From positions 124,001-188,000 of the forward strand of contig JBLKOM010000001.1 of assembly GCA_047602755.1 (NCBI GenBank): 64,000 nt of DNA, given 5' to 3'. The stretch comes from JACJVV01 sp047602755 (GTDB taxonomy: Archaea > Nanobdellota > Nanobdellia > Woesearchaeales > JACJVV01). Shown here one piece after another: positions 16,246 to 25,560 of this stretch. Every line of letters starts with the position of its first letter. Position 1 is the first letter of the stretch. Position numbers and translations under genes: made by a program. The notes below the pieces were generated by a model. That model searched no databases, was not told where the DNA came from, and saw only the letters and a list, made by a program, of their open reading frames with translations.

Positions 16246-16608
16246 CTACTTTTTCAATTCTCTTCCATATTTATCTTCTAATCTTACAATATCATCTTCA
16301 TCAAAATCTCCAAAAGAAATTTCTAAAACTTTAAGATCATCACCTTCTCCTGTTCCTGTATGAATTGTCCCCTTTGGAATAAAGAATTCATCACCTATAT
16401 TTGCAGATTTCCATTCTTCACCTTGAAGAACTTTACCCTTTCCTCCAATAATTCTCCATAATTCATCTCTTTTATGATGATATTGAACAGAAGGCATTTC
16501 ACCATCTTTAATTGTAAGAATTTTAACAGTACTTAGTTCATTATGTGTAAATTGTTCAAATTTACCCCATGGCCTTTCTTCAATGTAAGTCTTTTTATTT
16601 TGAGTCAT
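16246..16608 (-). CDS. Cupin protein like the mannose-6-phosphate isomerase (type II) domain
   Basis: A 120-residue single-domain cupin. ERPWGKFEQF at the start, then SVQYHHKRDELWRII (metal-binding His/His/Glu) and FIPKGTIHTG (last His) match the isomerase domain of type II phosphomannose isomerase/ManC. That enzyme interconverts mannose 6-phosphate and fructose 6-phosphate; here the nucleotidyltransferase part is absent. The start at 16608 is chosen because GGTGAT lies just before it; an upstream GTG would overlap that site. Related small cupins of other function exist, so the substrate is uncertain. Confidence 0.8.
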   Translation of the reverse strand: MTQNKKTYIEERPWGKFEQFTHNELSTVKILTIKDGEMPSVQYHHKRDELWRIIGGKGKVLQGEEWKSANIGDEFFIPKGTIHTGTGEGDDLKVLEISFGDFDEDDIVRLEDKYGRELKK

Positions 16609-16700
16609 AATTATCACCACAAATAAACATAATAAACTTATTTAAAACTATTTCCAAGATTATAATCATATTTAAAAAAATCAAATCATTATCACTTATT

Positions 16701-17645
16701 ATGAGCTATAAAATTGCATTTATATCAGATTTACATGGAAATGAAATACAATTTAAGAAGATAGCTAATTATATGAAATCAAATCATATCGACTCTTTAA
16801 TAATAGGTGGTGATTTATCACCAAAAAACTTTGGGAATGAAATGATTGAGCGACAAGCAGAATTCTTAGAAACAAAACTTCCAAAACTACTTGAACCATT
16901 AAGACAATTATCACCAGAATCAAAGTTATTTATAATGGGAAATGATGATTGCAAAGTAAACCTACCAATATTAGAAAAACATAATCATGACCTCTTTGAA
17001 ATGATACATGGCACAAGAATAGATATAGCTGATTTTGAAATAATAGGTTATGGGTATGTTCCAATTACACCTTTTGGATTAAAAGATTGGGAAAAATATG
17101 ATTTAAGTAAGCCTCCAAAGAAATATGAAGCAAGGTATGCAAATCGAAAGCAAAATACATATAGATTAAATGGAGTAATAAGTACAAATCAAGGTTTTGA
17201 ATCATTTAGATTTACTTCACAAAGAGAAAAAGAAGATTCAATCCAAAAAGATTTTAATACATCATTATTCACAAAAAAACCTAAAAAAACAATTTATGTA
17301 ATACATACCCCACCAGATAATACTAATCTTGATGTAGCATATGTGCATAATACCAAGGATTCAGATAGTTTAGAAACAATGGTAATTGAGCCAGAGAGTG
17401 AATTAATTTTCCCAAATAGTCAACATGTTGGAAGCATTGCCATAAGAAAATTCATAGAAGAATATCAACCTTACTTAACACTCCATGGACATATTCATGA
17501 AACAGTTGATATAACTGGTCATTTTAAACACAAAATAGGAAGCACTGTTTGTTTATCACCTGGCAACAATGATAGATCCGAAAATTTAGCAATTATAATA
17601 CTTGATTTATATCACCCAAGTAGAGCAAAACGATTAATAATTTAA
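16701..17645 (+). CDS. Calcineurin-like metallophosphoesterase
   Basis: A 314-residue protein with the metal-binding series of the family in order: ISDLHGN, IGGDLSP, MGNDD, IHTPPD and HGHIHE. The GNH of typical members is GND here, as in several archaeal phosphoesterases related to Icc/YfcE. A TATA box (TATTTAAAAA) stands about 28 bp ahead of the ATG, so the message is leaderless. The substrate (cyclic nucleotide, phosphosugar or nucleic acid) cannot be told. Confidence 0.88.
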   Translation: MSYKIAFISDLHGNEIQFKKIANYMKSNHIDSLIIGGDLSPKNFGNEMIERQAEFLETKLPKLLEPLRQLSPESKLFIMGNDDCKVNLPILEKHNHDLFEMIHGTRIDIADFEIIGYGYVPITPFGLKDWEKYDLSKPPKKYEARYANRKQNTYRLNGVISTNQGFESFRFTSQREKEDSIQKDFNTSLFTKKPKKTIYVIHTPPDNTNLDVAYVHNTKDSDSLETMVIEPESELIFPNSQHVGSIAIRKFIEEYQPYLTLHGHIHETVDITGHFKHKIGSTVCLSPGNNDRSENLAIIILDLYHPSRAKRLII

Positions 17646-17729
17646 TAAATATCAAATTAGATTCTATTATACATTAAATAATAAGAAATTGTGCAAACAT
17701 TTTTATATAGAATACAAAGTAATACTAGC

Positions 17730-18941
17730 ATGAATCTTAATCATATAACTAAAATAGTATTACAAGAAAATAATACAAATAATATTAAACAAGAAAAACA
17801 AAAAATAAATAACCTTTTAAAAAAGATTCAAGAATTGCTTAAAAAAAATAAGATTGATGCAAAACCCTTACTTGGTGGCTCAGCAGCAAAAGAAACGTTC
17901 TTAGGAAATGATTTTGATGTTGACATATTTATTCTTTTTAATTATAATAAATATAAAGATGATGATATAAGCAAGATATTGTATAAATGCATTAAATCAT
18001 TAAAACCAAAGAAAGTTCATGGTTCACGTGATTATTATCAAATAGAAAAAAGATATGAAATAATACCAGTTCTAAATATCAAAAACCCAAAACAAGCAAT
18101 AAATATTACAGATGCATCACCATTACATGCTGCATGGGTTAAAAAGCATATTAAAAAAAAACCTAAACTCAAAGATGAAATAAAATTAACAAAAATATTC
18201 TTTAAAAGCATAGGAGTGTATGGAGCAGAGTCATATATAAAAGGAATTTCAGGACATGTTACAGAAATATTAGTTATATATTATGGTAATTTCAAAAATT
18301 TAGTCCAAAAAATAGCTAAATGGAAAAATAATACAGAGATAGATATTGAGAAACATAAAACTGTATTAGATAAAGCAAAAATTGGACCATTAATAGTTGT
18401 TGATCCTATTCAACAAAACAGAAACGCAGCAGCTGCAGTAAATCAAGCCACTTATGATTTACTCAAAAAGAAATGTAAAGAATTTATAAAAAAACCATCC
18501 ATAAAGTTTTTTAATAAAAAAACATGGAACTTGAACAAAATAAATAAAGAATATAATTTAATCCTCAAAATTGAAGTACCAAATGGTAAAATAGATATCA
18601 TTGGTGCAAAACTTCTGAAATCTCACGAATATATTGCAAGAGAATTAAAACTATTTAATATAATAAAACAAGGATGGTTCTGGGATAAAAACAAAGAATG
18701 TTATTTTTACTATAAAACAGAAAAAAATAAACTACCTAATTATTTTACGCAGGAAGGTCCAACAAAAGACATGAAGGAACATTTAATTAAATTTAAGAAG
18801 AAATATGGTACAATTAAAATTGTTAAAGGAAAAGCAACAGCAAAAATAAAACGCTCAAGAGTAAAACTTGAAGAAGAAGTAAAATATATTAAAAATTCTG
18901 ATTATCTCAAAAATAAAATAAAAGGATTAACTATTTTATAA
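17730..18941 (+). CDS. cca: CCA-adding enzyme (class I tRNA nucleotidyltransferase)
   Basis: A 403-residue archaeal-type CCA-adding enzyme. The nucleotidyltransferase signature GGSAAKETFLGNDFDVDIF gives the GS and the DxD metal ligands. The downstream segments SPLHAAWVKKH, LTKIFFKSIGVYGAES and LIVVDPIQQNRNAAAAV are typical of class I archaeal enzymes. It adds or repairs the 3' CCA of tRNAs; neither tRNA gene in this window encodes CCA. The ATG at 17730 is preferred over a GTG 39 bp upstream because homology begins there. Confidence 0.92.
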   Translation: MNLNHITKIVLQENNTNNIKQEKQKINNLLKKIQELLKKNKIDAKPLLGGSAAKETFLGNDFDVDIFILFNYNKYKDDDISKILYKCIKSLKPKKVHGSRDYYQIEKRYEIIPVLNIKNPKQAINITDASPLHAAWVKKHIKKKPKLKDEIKLTKIFFKSIGVYGAESYIKGISGHVTEILVIYYGNFKNLVQKIAKWKNNTEIDIEKHKTVLDKAKIGPLIVVDPIQQNRNAAAAVNQATYDLLKKKCKEFIKKPSIKFFNKKTWNLNKINKEYNLILKIEVPNGKIDIIGAKLLKSHEYIARELKLFNIIKQGWFWDKNKECYFYYKTEKNKLPNYFTQEGPTKDMKEHLIKFKKKYGTIKIVKGKATAKIKRSRVKLEEEVKYIKNSDYLKNKIKGLTIL

Positions 18942-19007
18942 TTATTTAATAACAAAAAATAATTCTTACTTCAAATATAATTAATTAAGACTTATAAAAT
19001 AAAATCA

Positions 19008-19922
19008 CTATACTTTATTTTTAATCTTCTTCATATAAAAATTTGCAAAAAATACAGAAATAAAACCAAAAAAGAATAATAATAAACCAGTAATAAGATT
19101 CAAGACATTAAATGCAAAATCATAATATATATTCGACAAAGGCATAAACAATGAACCAATTACTAATCCTAAGAGAAAGTATAATGTATTACTATGGTAT
19201 CTTTCCAATAAATAAGAAACAATACGCGATATCAAAAAAACACCAGAAATTGCCCCTAAAATAAAAATTATAACATCAAAAATATAATCAAGAATATTTC
19301 TCAAAGCATTAAGCATATACTCATATAATCCTAAAATCAATAAAATATAAGATCCAGATATTCCTGGTAAGAACATTGCGGATATAGCTAGTATTCCTGA
19401 TAAATAAATATACAAAATAGTAGGGTCTGAATTAAAAGGAATTATATTAATAACTAAAATACCAAATAAAAAACCAAGAAAACCAAATAATAAATTTACT
19501 TTAGTATGCGTTAAGATTTTAGTATAAATATAATAACATGAAGATAAGATTAAACCTAAAAAAAACAACATTGTAAATGAATAAAAATTTTCTAATAAAA
19601 AAGGAATAATATTTGCACCTATAATTATAGCCAATAAAATGCCAAAACCTAAAGGCAAAAAGAATAAAAGATCTAAATCCTTAAATCTTTTTTTGGTTTC
19701 AATAATATAAGAATTCTTTCGAGTAAATAAATAACCTAGAAAGGCTATTACAATCTTATGATTATAATTTTTAATTTTGGTTATTAAACGCTCATAAATA
19801 CCAGTAATAAATGCAATAGTACCACCTGAAATACCTGGAATAATATCACATATCCCCATAAGAATACCTTTAAGAAATACTAAAATTATCTCATACTTCA
19901 ACAAAATAGTATTTTTTCTCAC
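19008..19922 (-). CDS. DUF368 membrane protein (polyprenyl-phosphate translocase family)
   Basis: A 304-residue protein with about eight to nine membrane segments. It contains two copies of a PGISG motif: CDIIPGISGGTIAFITGIYE near the start and MFLPGISGSYILLILG in the second half, the inverted-repeat layout of DUF368. Members in bacteria (PopT) were shown to return undecaprenyl phosphate across the membrane. In archaea the matching carrier would be dolichyl phosphate, for N-glycosylation; that is inference. A DedA-family gene, the other known carrier-flipping family, lies at 32543. Confidence 0.88.
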   Translation of the reverse strand: MRKNTILLKYEIILVFLKGILMGICDIIPGISGGTIAFITGIYERLITKIKNYNHKIVIAFLGYLFTRKNSYIIETKKRFKDLDLLFFLPLGFGILLAIIIGANIIPFLLENFYSFTMLFFLGLILSSCYYIYTKILTHTKVNLLFGFLGFLFGILVINIIPFNSDPTILYIYLSGILAISAMFLPGISGSYILLILGLYEYMLNALRNILDYIFDVIIFILGAISGVFLISRIVSYLLERYHSNTLYFLLGLVIGSLFMPLSNIYYDFAFNVLNLITGLLLFFFGFISVFFANFYMKKIKNKV

Positions 19923-20016
19923 AATACCAAATAAATATTCAGTTTTTATATATTTAACTAATAATTATGAATATTATTAAAAAATAAAATTTCCACTAAA
20001 ATTGAGAAATAAATAA

Positions 20017-20592
20017 CTATTTTCTAAATAAATTAGTAAACTTAGGGGTAACTGTATCAATCAAATTACTATCAGTAACAATTTTAACATCTTCTATAGT
20101 ATAAAAAGCATTTTTATCATACTTTAAAATAAAATCAATCAATTTAGCAATATCTTTTTTATGTATTATAACATGAATTGACTTTACCTCACCATCAGGA
20201 CCATCTACACCTACACAAGTAAAAGTATAACGCTTACTTCTTAACTCATCAATAATATCTTTAGAATCTTTAGAAGTTATTATCCTAGCAATAACTTTCC
20301 CTATCAAAATCTTTTGTTCAATCATAATTCCCAAATAAGTACCTATCGCAAAACCTAATGCAAATGCAACATAGGCATAAACATTAGATAAATTATTCAT
20401 AATTCGCGTTATAGCCAAAAGCCAAATTATTGTCTCAAAAAAACCAATAATAGCTGACCATAATTTCTCACCTTTAGATATAAAAATAAGCCTAATAGTA
20501 CCCATGGTTACGTCAAGAATTCTTGCTATTAAAATTAGTACAGGTATTACAAAAAATGTAATAATATTCTCATTAGTAAGTGATTCAATCAT
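20017..20592 (-). CDS. DUF2179/UPF0316 membrane protein
   Basis: A 191-residue protein. Three membrane segments (ILIARILDVTMGTIRLIFIS, then IIWLLAITRIMNNL and AFALGFAIGTYLGI) precede a cytoplasmic domain of about 80 residues containing the YTFTCVGVDGPDGEV and AFYTIEDVKIV segments. This is the UPF0316 layout; the soluble domain is PII-like or ACT-like in fold. Function unknown. The ATG at 20592 is chosen over one 21 bp upstream because the TATA box lies about 27 bp before it, as for a leaderless message. Confidence 0.82.
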   Translation of the reverse strand: MIESLTNENIITFFVIPVLILIARILDVTMGTIRLIFISKGEKLWSAIIGFFETIIWLLAITRIMNNLSNVYAYVAFALGFAIGTYLGIMIEQKILIGKVIARIITSKDSKDIIDELRSKRYTFTCVGVDGPDGEVKSIHVIIHKKDIAKLIDFILKYDKNAFYTIEDVKIVTDSNLIDTVTPKFTNLFRK

Positions 20593-20613
20593 ATAAAATA
20601 AAAAAATATTCAT

Positions 20614-20627
20614 ACTTATATATTTTA
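20614..20627 (-). promoter_or_regulatory. TATA box of the UPF0316 gene
   Basis: On the minus strand TAAAATATATAAGT is centred about 27 bp before the ATG at 20592. It nearly touches an alternative ATG at 20613, which therefore would not be transcribed; it decides the start. Confidence 0.5.
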
Positions 20628-20700
20628 TCGAAATAAAAAAATAGATATATAATATACTAATTAAATAAATTATATAAATAAAGATATTGATATAAATAAA

Positions 20701-21129
20701 ATGGAAGCAGTATTTAGAGGAACAAAAATAGTAAATGATAAAAAACTAGGTCCAATAATTATAGGAAAAATAATAGCTGGAACATTAAGAATTGGAATGC
20801 AAACAAAAATTGACAAAAAAATGATGGATGTATATAGTATTGAATTAAATCTTAAAACTGTGAAAGAAGCACAACAAAATGATATGGTGGCTTTACTTCT
20901 AAATGAAGGAGAACATAAAAAACTAAAAAAGATTATTGGGAATAATATCATGTTCATTGATCCTGGTCAAGATATTAAAAATACTGTAGTATATGAAAAA
21001 AAAAATATAAAAGAAGTTATTAGCGAAAAATATTATGATAAAAAAGGAAATCAAAAACAAATAAAACCAAATCATCCAAAAGGACTAATAAGTTCTATTA
21101 TTGAATTATTCAAAATAAAAAAGAAGTAA
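20701..21129 (+). CDS. Small protein resembling the beta-barrel domain II of translation factors
   Basis: A 142-residue protein. Residues about 15-65 read GPIIIGKIIAGTLRIGMQTK, then VYSIELNLKTVKEAQQNDMV and ALLLNEGE. This is the strand pattern of domain 2 in EF-Tu/IF2-type GTPases ('GxxxxGxIxxGxxxxG ... V-x-x-A-x-x-G-D-x-V'). No GTPase domain is present. The C-terminal 70 residues are Lys-rich. It could bind RNA or another factor; function unknown. The ATG lies about 30 bp after an AT-rich TATA region. Confidence 0.6.
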   Translation: MEAVFRGTKIVNDKKLGPIIIGKIIAGTLRIGMQTKIDKKMMDVYSIELNLKTVKEAQQNDMVALLLNEGEHKKLKKIIGNNIMFIDPGQDIKNTVVYEKKNIKEVISEKYYDKKGNQKQIKPNHPKGLISSIIELFKIKKK

Positions 21130-21188
21130 CAAATAATATTATTCTATATACTAAATTTTATAACTAAAATAATAAGACTAACAGTTTT

Positions 21189-22202
21189 CTATTCACCTAG
21201 TAGTTTTGCAAATACTTTTGCCTTTCCACCAATACTTTCAAGAATAATCTTTATACTTGCAGTTATTGGAACAGCCAATAGCATCCCAATTGGACCCCAA
21301 ATATAACTCCATAAAGATAAAAATAATAAAACTGTAACAGGATAGAGTTTTAATAAATTACCAAATACTTTAGGTTCAATTATATTTGAAAAAAGTATTT
21401 GAACTAAAACCAACAATATAAGCAACCAAACAAAACTTAATGTTAAGCCAGATTGTATTATATAAACTAATAATGCAATCAATACAGCTATAAAAGATCC
21501 TATAAAAGGAATAAAATTTAAAGCAAAAAACATAACACCAAAAAATTGACTATGACCATCAACAAAAAAATACAATATAAACACACTCACAAAAGCAGTA
21601 CCTATACTTATCAATATCTTAGAACCTAAATATTTTATAATACCTGACTCGATATGATGAATGATACTATTTATTTTAGCCTTCTTTGATGGACTATACA
21701 ATTTAGTAACATTATTAAGAATTGTATTATAAGATAAAATCAAAAAAACAGTAAAAATCATAATTAAAAAAAGTTCAGAGATCAATGAAGCTGAAGTTCT
21801 TAATATTGGTTCAATTAAGATAGAAGTATTAGAATTCAATAATAAATCTGAAAAATTTGATTCAATCCCCCACTCAAACATAAGATCATCAACTTCAGAT
21901 AAAAAAGAACCTGTTTTACCAATATAAAATACTGCATTAGGACCTATATTTTGTGCATAAAAAGATAATATTAATACGGTTAGCACAAATAATATCAATG
22001 AAGCCCATCTAACTGTATTCTTTGTAATAAATATAGGCACTTTCTTTTTTTGAATGATTTTTTGAGATGGAATAATTAAAAAGGTTAAAATAATTGCAAC
22101 AACAAAAGGCCGAAGAAAAAAAGCTAATTCTTTTAATATAAATCCTGCTAAAACTATGGAAATAAAAGTTAGCAATACACCTACCAATTGTCGATCTTTC
22201 AT
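21189..22202 (-). CDS. AI-2E/PerM (UPF0118) family membrane protein
   Basis: A 337-residue protein with the family's pattern: paired helices near the N-terminus, a soluble middle stretch, then YLGSKILISIGTAFVSVFIL, FALNFIPFIGSFIAVLIALL, IIEPKVFG and a closing helix with WGPIGMLLAVPITA. Members export diverse small molecules or ions; the name from autoinducer-2 export applies to few of them. The substrate is unknown. It begins at an ATG with an AT-rich upstream region. Confidence 0.9.
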   Translation of the reverse strand: MKDRQLVGVLLTFISIVLAGFILKELAFFLRPFVVAIILTFLIIPSQKIIQKKKVPIFITKNTVRWASLILFVLTVLILSFYAQNIGPNAVFYIGKTGSFLSEVDDLMFEWGIESNFSDLLLNSNTSILIEPILRTSASLISELFLIMIFTVFLILSYNTILNNVTKLYSPSKKAKINSIIHHIESGIIKYLGSKILISIGTAFVSVFILYFFVDGHSQFFGVMFFALNFIPFIGSFIAVLIALLVYIIQSGLTLSFVWLLILLVLVQILFSNIIEPKVFGNLLKLYPVTVLLFLSLWSYIWGPIGMLLAVPITASIKIILESIGGKAKVFAKLLGE

Positions 22203-22274
22203 CTAAATTAATATAAAAATTTATTATATATAAATCATTCCATTATAATATACAAAAAATAACAAATTTAAGAA

Positions 22275-23141
22275 TTATTTAATATCTTCAAGAAACTCTT
22301 TTATATAATCTAAAGTACCAGAATCTTTGTTTAATTCATAAGATTTCTTAAGATTAGATACTGCTTGATCTTTCATAAAATTTTTCTCATTAAAATCAAT
22401 ACATTCAAAAGCAAACAATGATTGAGCAAAACCTAATTCATAAAGATTAAAGGCATTAGGCTCATAAGCTGCAACAGACTCAAGAATATTTATACCATTT
22501 CTGAAAATTTCTACTTTCTCATCGATAGATACATTAATATTAGACAAATCAGCATAATAAACAAAAATTCTTCCAATATAACTATCAGTCTCACCACAAA
22601 AATATAAACGAGTATCAAATAACTTTTTTGCAACATGATAAGCTTCAGTTATCAAACTATCATATCGATTAGAAGTATCAGAACGAGAATCAATACAATA
22701 ACTCATGTCCAATAAACATTTCATCAATACCATATCATAATCCATATTATTAGACTTATTCGCAACAGATTTCAATCTTTTTAATGAAGATTCATAATAA
22801 GGTAAAGCCAAAGCTTGAGAATTATCTTCTAGACTAATCTCAAAACCAATAGTCCAATCTAATTTTGCAAGATTTAAATAATCCATAAAACTACCTCTAT
22901 AAGCAACAGCAAATTCAAATAAAGCTCTTAACCCCTTATAAAGATCCAATGGTTGTATTAAATTAAATTCACCTTGAGCATTCATAACAAGATCAGAAGA
23001 TGGTAGTTCTGATAATAACATTTCAACATTTCTAAGATTTCGGTCCAATAAAGAATGAAAATATTCATCATCATCGTTATCTTGAGAATATACTGACTTT
23101 TGTGTTATCCTTTTTTCTAAATCATCATTTGGCACTGACAT
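22275..23141 (-). CDS. Helical-repeat (TPR-like) protein of unknown function
   Basis: A 288-residue soluble protein, acidic at both ends. Helix pairs such as LAKLDWTIGFEISLEDNSQA, LPYYESSLKRLKSVA and NLYELGFAQSLFAFECI suggest a tetratricopeptide-like array of about six units (residues 65-280). There is no signal peptide or membrane segment. It stands alone, with a possible TATA region (TTAAATATATT) upstream. Such arrays bind partner proteins; the partner is not suggested by its neighbours. Confidence 0.65.
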   Translation of the reverse strand: MSVPNDDLEKRITQKSVYSQDNDDDEYFHSLLDRNLRNVEMLLSELPSSDLVMNAQGEFNLIQPLDLYKGLRALFEFAVAYRGSFMDYLNLAKLDWTIGFEISLEDNSQALALPYYESSLKRLKSVANKSNNMDYDMVLMKCLLDMSYCIDSRSDTSNRYDSLITEAYHVAKKLFDTRLYFCGETDSYIGRIFVYYADLSNINVSIDEKVEIFRNGINILESVAAYEPNAFNLYELGFAQSLFAFECIDFNEKNFMKDQAVSNLKKSYELNKDSGTLDYIKEFLEDIK

Positions 23142-23339
23142 AATAAATGTAAGTATTAAAATGTTTAAATATATTTATATTGAAAAATGATATAAAATAA
23201 AAGATATGACTTCAAATCAACTTAAAATGTTAGAATCATTTATATACTTACTATAATATTTAATACAATAAAATACTATAATAGACTATTTAGAATGGAT
23301 TATTTGAATCAATTATTATAAATAAACGAGGTAAGTAAA

Positions 23340-23861
23340 ATGAAAATTAAATTAACAATATACAGCATTTTTTTAGCAAGCATTTTATTACTTGCAGCAT
23401 GCGTACAAGAAACTTTAGATGAACAACAAAAACCTACAATTTGTACAGCAGATTGGAAACCTGTTTGCGGTGTAGATGGGATTACATATGGAAACGAATG
23501 TGCAGCAGGAGACGTTGAAATTGCTTATATAGGAGAATGTGAAACAAACAAAGAAGTAAACATTTGCACAGAAGAAGAAAAGCAAAATGAAATGTGTACA
23601 AGAGAATATATGCCTGTATGTGGAAATAATGGTATAACATATGGTAACAAATGTACAGCATGTGCAGCAGGGATTGATTACTGGACACCAGGAGAATGCC
23701 CTGAAATAAAACATATTTGCACTGAGGAAGAAAAACAAAACGAAATATGCACAATGCATTATGATCCTGTATGCGGAAGTGATGGAATAACACATGGAAA
23801 TTCATGCGCAGCATGTGCAGCAGGTATTGATTATTGGACACCAGGAGAATGCCCTGAATAA
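23340..23861 (+). CDS. Secreted lipoprotein with three Kazal-type inhibitor domains
   Basis: A 173-residue protein. The N-terminus is a signal peptide ending in the lipobox LLAAC (Cys21), so it is probably lipid-anchored outside the membrane. Three cysteine-rich repeats follow, with the Kazal core PVCGVDGITYGNEC, PVCGNNGITYGNKC and PVCGSDGITHGNSC. The second and third are nearly identical, including AACAAGIDYWTPGECPE, a recent internal duplication. Kazal domains inhibit serine proteases by a rigid loop. A role in resisting proteases of host or neighbouring cells is inference. GAGGTAAG precedes the ATG. Confidence 0.88.
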   Translation: MKIKLTIYSIFLASILLLAACVQETLDEQQKPTICTADWKPVCGVDGITYGNECAAGDVEIAYIGECETNKEVNICTEEEKQNEMCTREYMPVCGNNGITYGNKCTACAAGIDYWTPGECPEIKHICTEEEKQNEICTMHYDPVCGSDGITHGNSCAACAAGIDYWTPGECPE

Positions 23862-23868
23862 ATACATT

Positions 23869-23891
23869 AATTTTTTATTTTTTAATTTTTT
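23869..23891 (+). terminator. T-rich terminator after the Kazal lipoprotein gene
   Basis: Three runs of six or more T follow the stop codon within 30 bp. Archaeal RNA polymerase terminates at such runs without a required hairpin. Confidence 0.55.
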
Positions 23892-24008
23892 ACTAAAACT
23901 AAAAACAAAAATAATTAACCATATTCTAAATTTAAAAAATAATAAATATTATCAATAACAAAATTATTTATATAAAAGTTAATAATAAGATGTATAGGAT
24001 GTGATATT

Positions 24009-24527
24009 ATGAAAAAAATACTAATTATAATTGCACAAAATGGATTTCAAGAACATGAATATGAGAATACCAAAATTAATATTGAAAAAAATAATATCAA
24101 AGTAATAACTGCATCTCCTGAGAATGGTATTGCAATAGGCAAATATAAAACACAAATAAAACCGGACATTAGTATTAAACAAGCCAATCAAGAAGAGTAT
24201 GATGCAATAATAATAATTGGTGGACCAGGAGCAACTTTACTAATAAATAATAATGAATTATTAATTCTATTAAAACAATTTCAAGATAATAATAAACTAA
24301 TAGCAGCAATATGTATTGCACCAACAATACTTGCAAAATCAGGAATATTATTAGGAAAAAAAGCTACAGTATGGAATGAAGATAATATGCAATCCGCAAT
24401 ATTGGAACAACAAGGAGGAATTTATGTAAAAGAACATATAGTTATAGATGGTAACATAATAACAGCTGATGGACCTGACGCAGCAGTAGATTTTGGAAAA
24501 GCAATTAGTAATTATTTAAAAAAATAA
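24009..24527 (+). CDS. DJ-1/PfpI family protein
   Basis: A 172-residue protein of the usual family length. It shows IIIIGGPGA, the nucleophile elbow AAICIAPTILAKSG with the reactive Cys, and the late segment IITADGPDAAVDFG. The family includes intracellular proteases, glyoxalases and proposed protein deglycases; the sequence alone does not choose between them. GGATGTGAT, 3-5 bp before the ATG, is a ribosome site, so the message has a leader. Confidence 0.88.
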   Translation: MKKILIIIAQNGFQEHEYENTKINIEKNNIKVITASPENGIAIGKYKTQIKPDISIKQANQEEYDAIIIIGGPGATLLINNNELLILLKQFQDNNKLIAAICIAPTILAKSGILLGKKATVWNEDNMQSAILEQQGGIYVKEHIVIDGNIITADGPDAAVDFGKAISNYLKK

Positions 24528-24582
24528 CATAATTAAAATAACTAAATATATTAATCATTATAAAAATAGAAAAATAGATAGA

Positions 24583-25560
24583 ATGGAAAACTTATTTGAA
24601 AAAATTTCTAAAAGAATAACTTCTATAAAATCAAGAATGCCTGATAAGATAAATAATAGTTTAAATTCTATACCTATTGAATTTAATTTGAATAACTTTA
24701 AGAAAATTAAATTAAGCAATCAAAGAATATCATTTATAGATGGTGGAAATATTGAAATTGCAGGAAATGATTCATTTACATTTCAATTAATGAGGACATT
24801 TTGGGTTACATTTGAAGAAGATAAAAAAATAATGCAAGAAAAAAAAGATTACTTTATACTAATTTTAAACAAAAAAATAGAAATATATAATGAAAATGAA
24901 AAACTAATTGAAGAAATAGCAACAACCGGAGAGAAAATTGAATCAGATATCAATGATATTAGAAGAAAATATGAGTTAGAGTGCATTAATAGCATCAAAA
25001 AAAGAGATGATAAAACAATAATTATTCTAGATGGAGCACTCCCAACACCAAAAAACAAAGAACAAAATCTAATAAAAAACTATAGCTACTATTGCAAAAA
25101 ATCTGAAAATCAAGATAAAAATAATACAAATAATAATCCAGAAGATAATCAATTAATAATAGCAAGTATAGCAAAAACATGTAGTCTTAAAACAGATAAT
25201 AACTCAAATCTTGTAGGTTACGTTCATTCTATATCACCTAAAGGAAAATGGAATTATTACCCTTTATGGACTAATTCAAACAAATGTATAGCAAAACTTC
25301 ATGATAATAGCAATTATGCCTTTTTAATTGATATAAATAATTTCACACAAATAAATAAAGTAGTGTCAATATTAGCATCAAACTCCATGGACCCAAGTTT
25401 TTTAGGCTACCCATATGGTCTAACATTTGCAGATAAAATGGCAAGATGTACAAAAGAAGAACAATCATATTTACAAGAAAGATTTTTTAAATCCAATAAT
25501 TTATTAAAAAAACTTATTAATACAAATAATGCACATACTGTATTAGATACCATAAAATGA
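24583..25560 (+). CDS. nurA: NurA-domain nuclease
   Basis: A 325-residue protein. ISFIDGGNIEIAG near residue 50 and IIILDGALPTPKN near 147 fit the two Asp motifs of NurA. YPYGLTFADKMARC near 283 with the helix after it is the typical NurA C-terminus. NurA is a 5'-3' nuclease that works with the HerA translocase in DNA end resection beside Mre11-Rad50. No herA, mre11 or rad50 is in the window. The gene overlaps the PIN-domain gene by 4 bp (ATGA). A TTATAAAAATA element lies about 22 bp ahead. Confidence 0.68.
   Translation: MENLFEKISKRITSIKSRMPDKINNSLNSIPIEFNLNNFKKIKLSNQRISFIDGGNIEIAGNDSFTFQLMRTFWVTFEEDKKIMQEKKDYFILILNKKIEIYNENEKLIEEIATTGEKIESDINDIRRKYELECINSIKKRDDKTIIILDGALPTPKNKEQNLIKNYSYYCKKSENQDKNNTNNNPEDNQLIIASIAKTCSLKTDNNSNLVGYVHSISPKGKWNYYPLWTNSNKCIAKLHDNSNYAFLIDINNFTQINKVVSILASNSMDPSFLGYPYGLTFADKMARCTKEEQSYLQERFFKSNNLLKKLINTNNAHTVLDTIK

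Noticed and set aside
23562..23860. Possible CRISPR-like or non-coding repeat
   Set aside because: The repeats are in-frame Kazal domains of one protein; spacing and divergence fit gene duplication, not an array.
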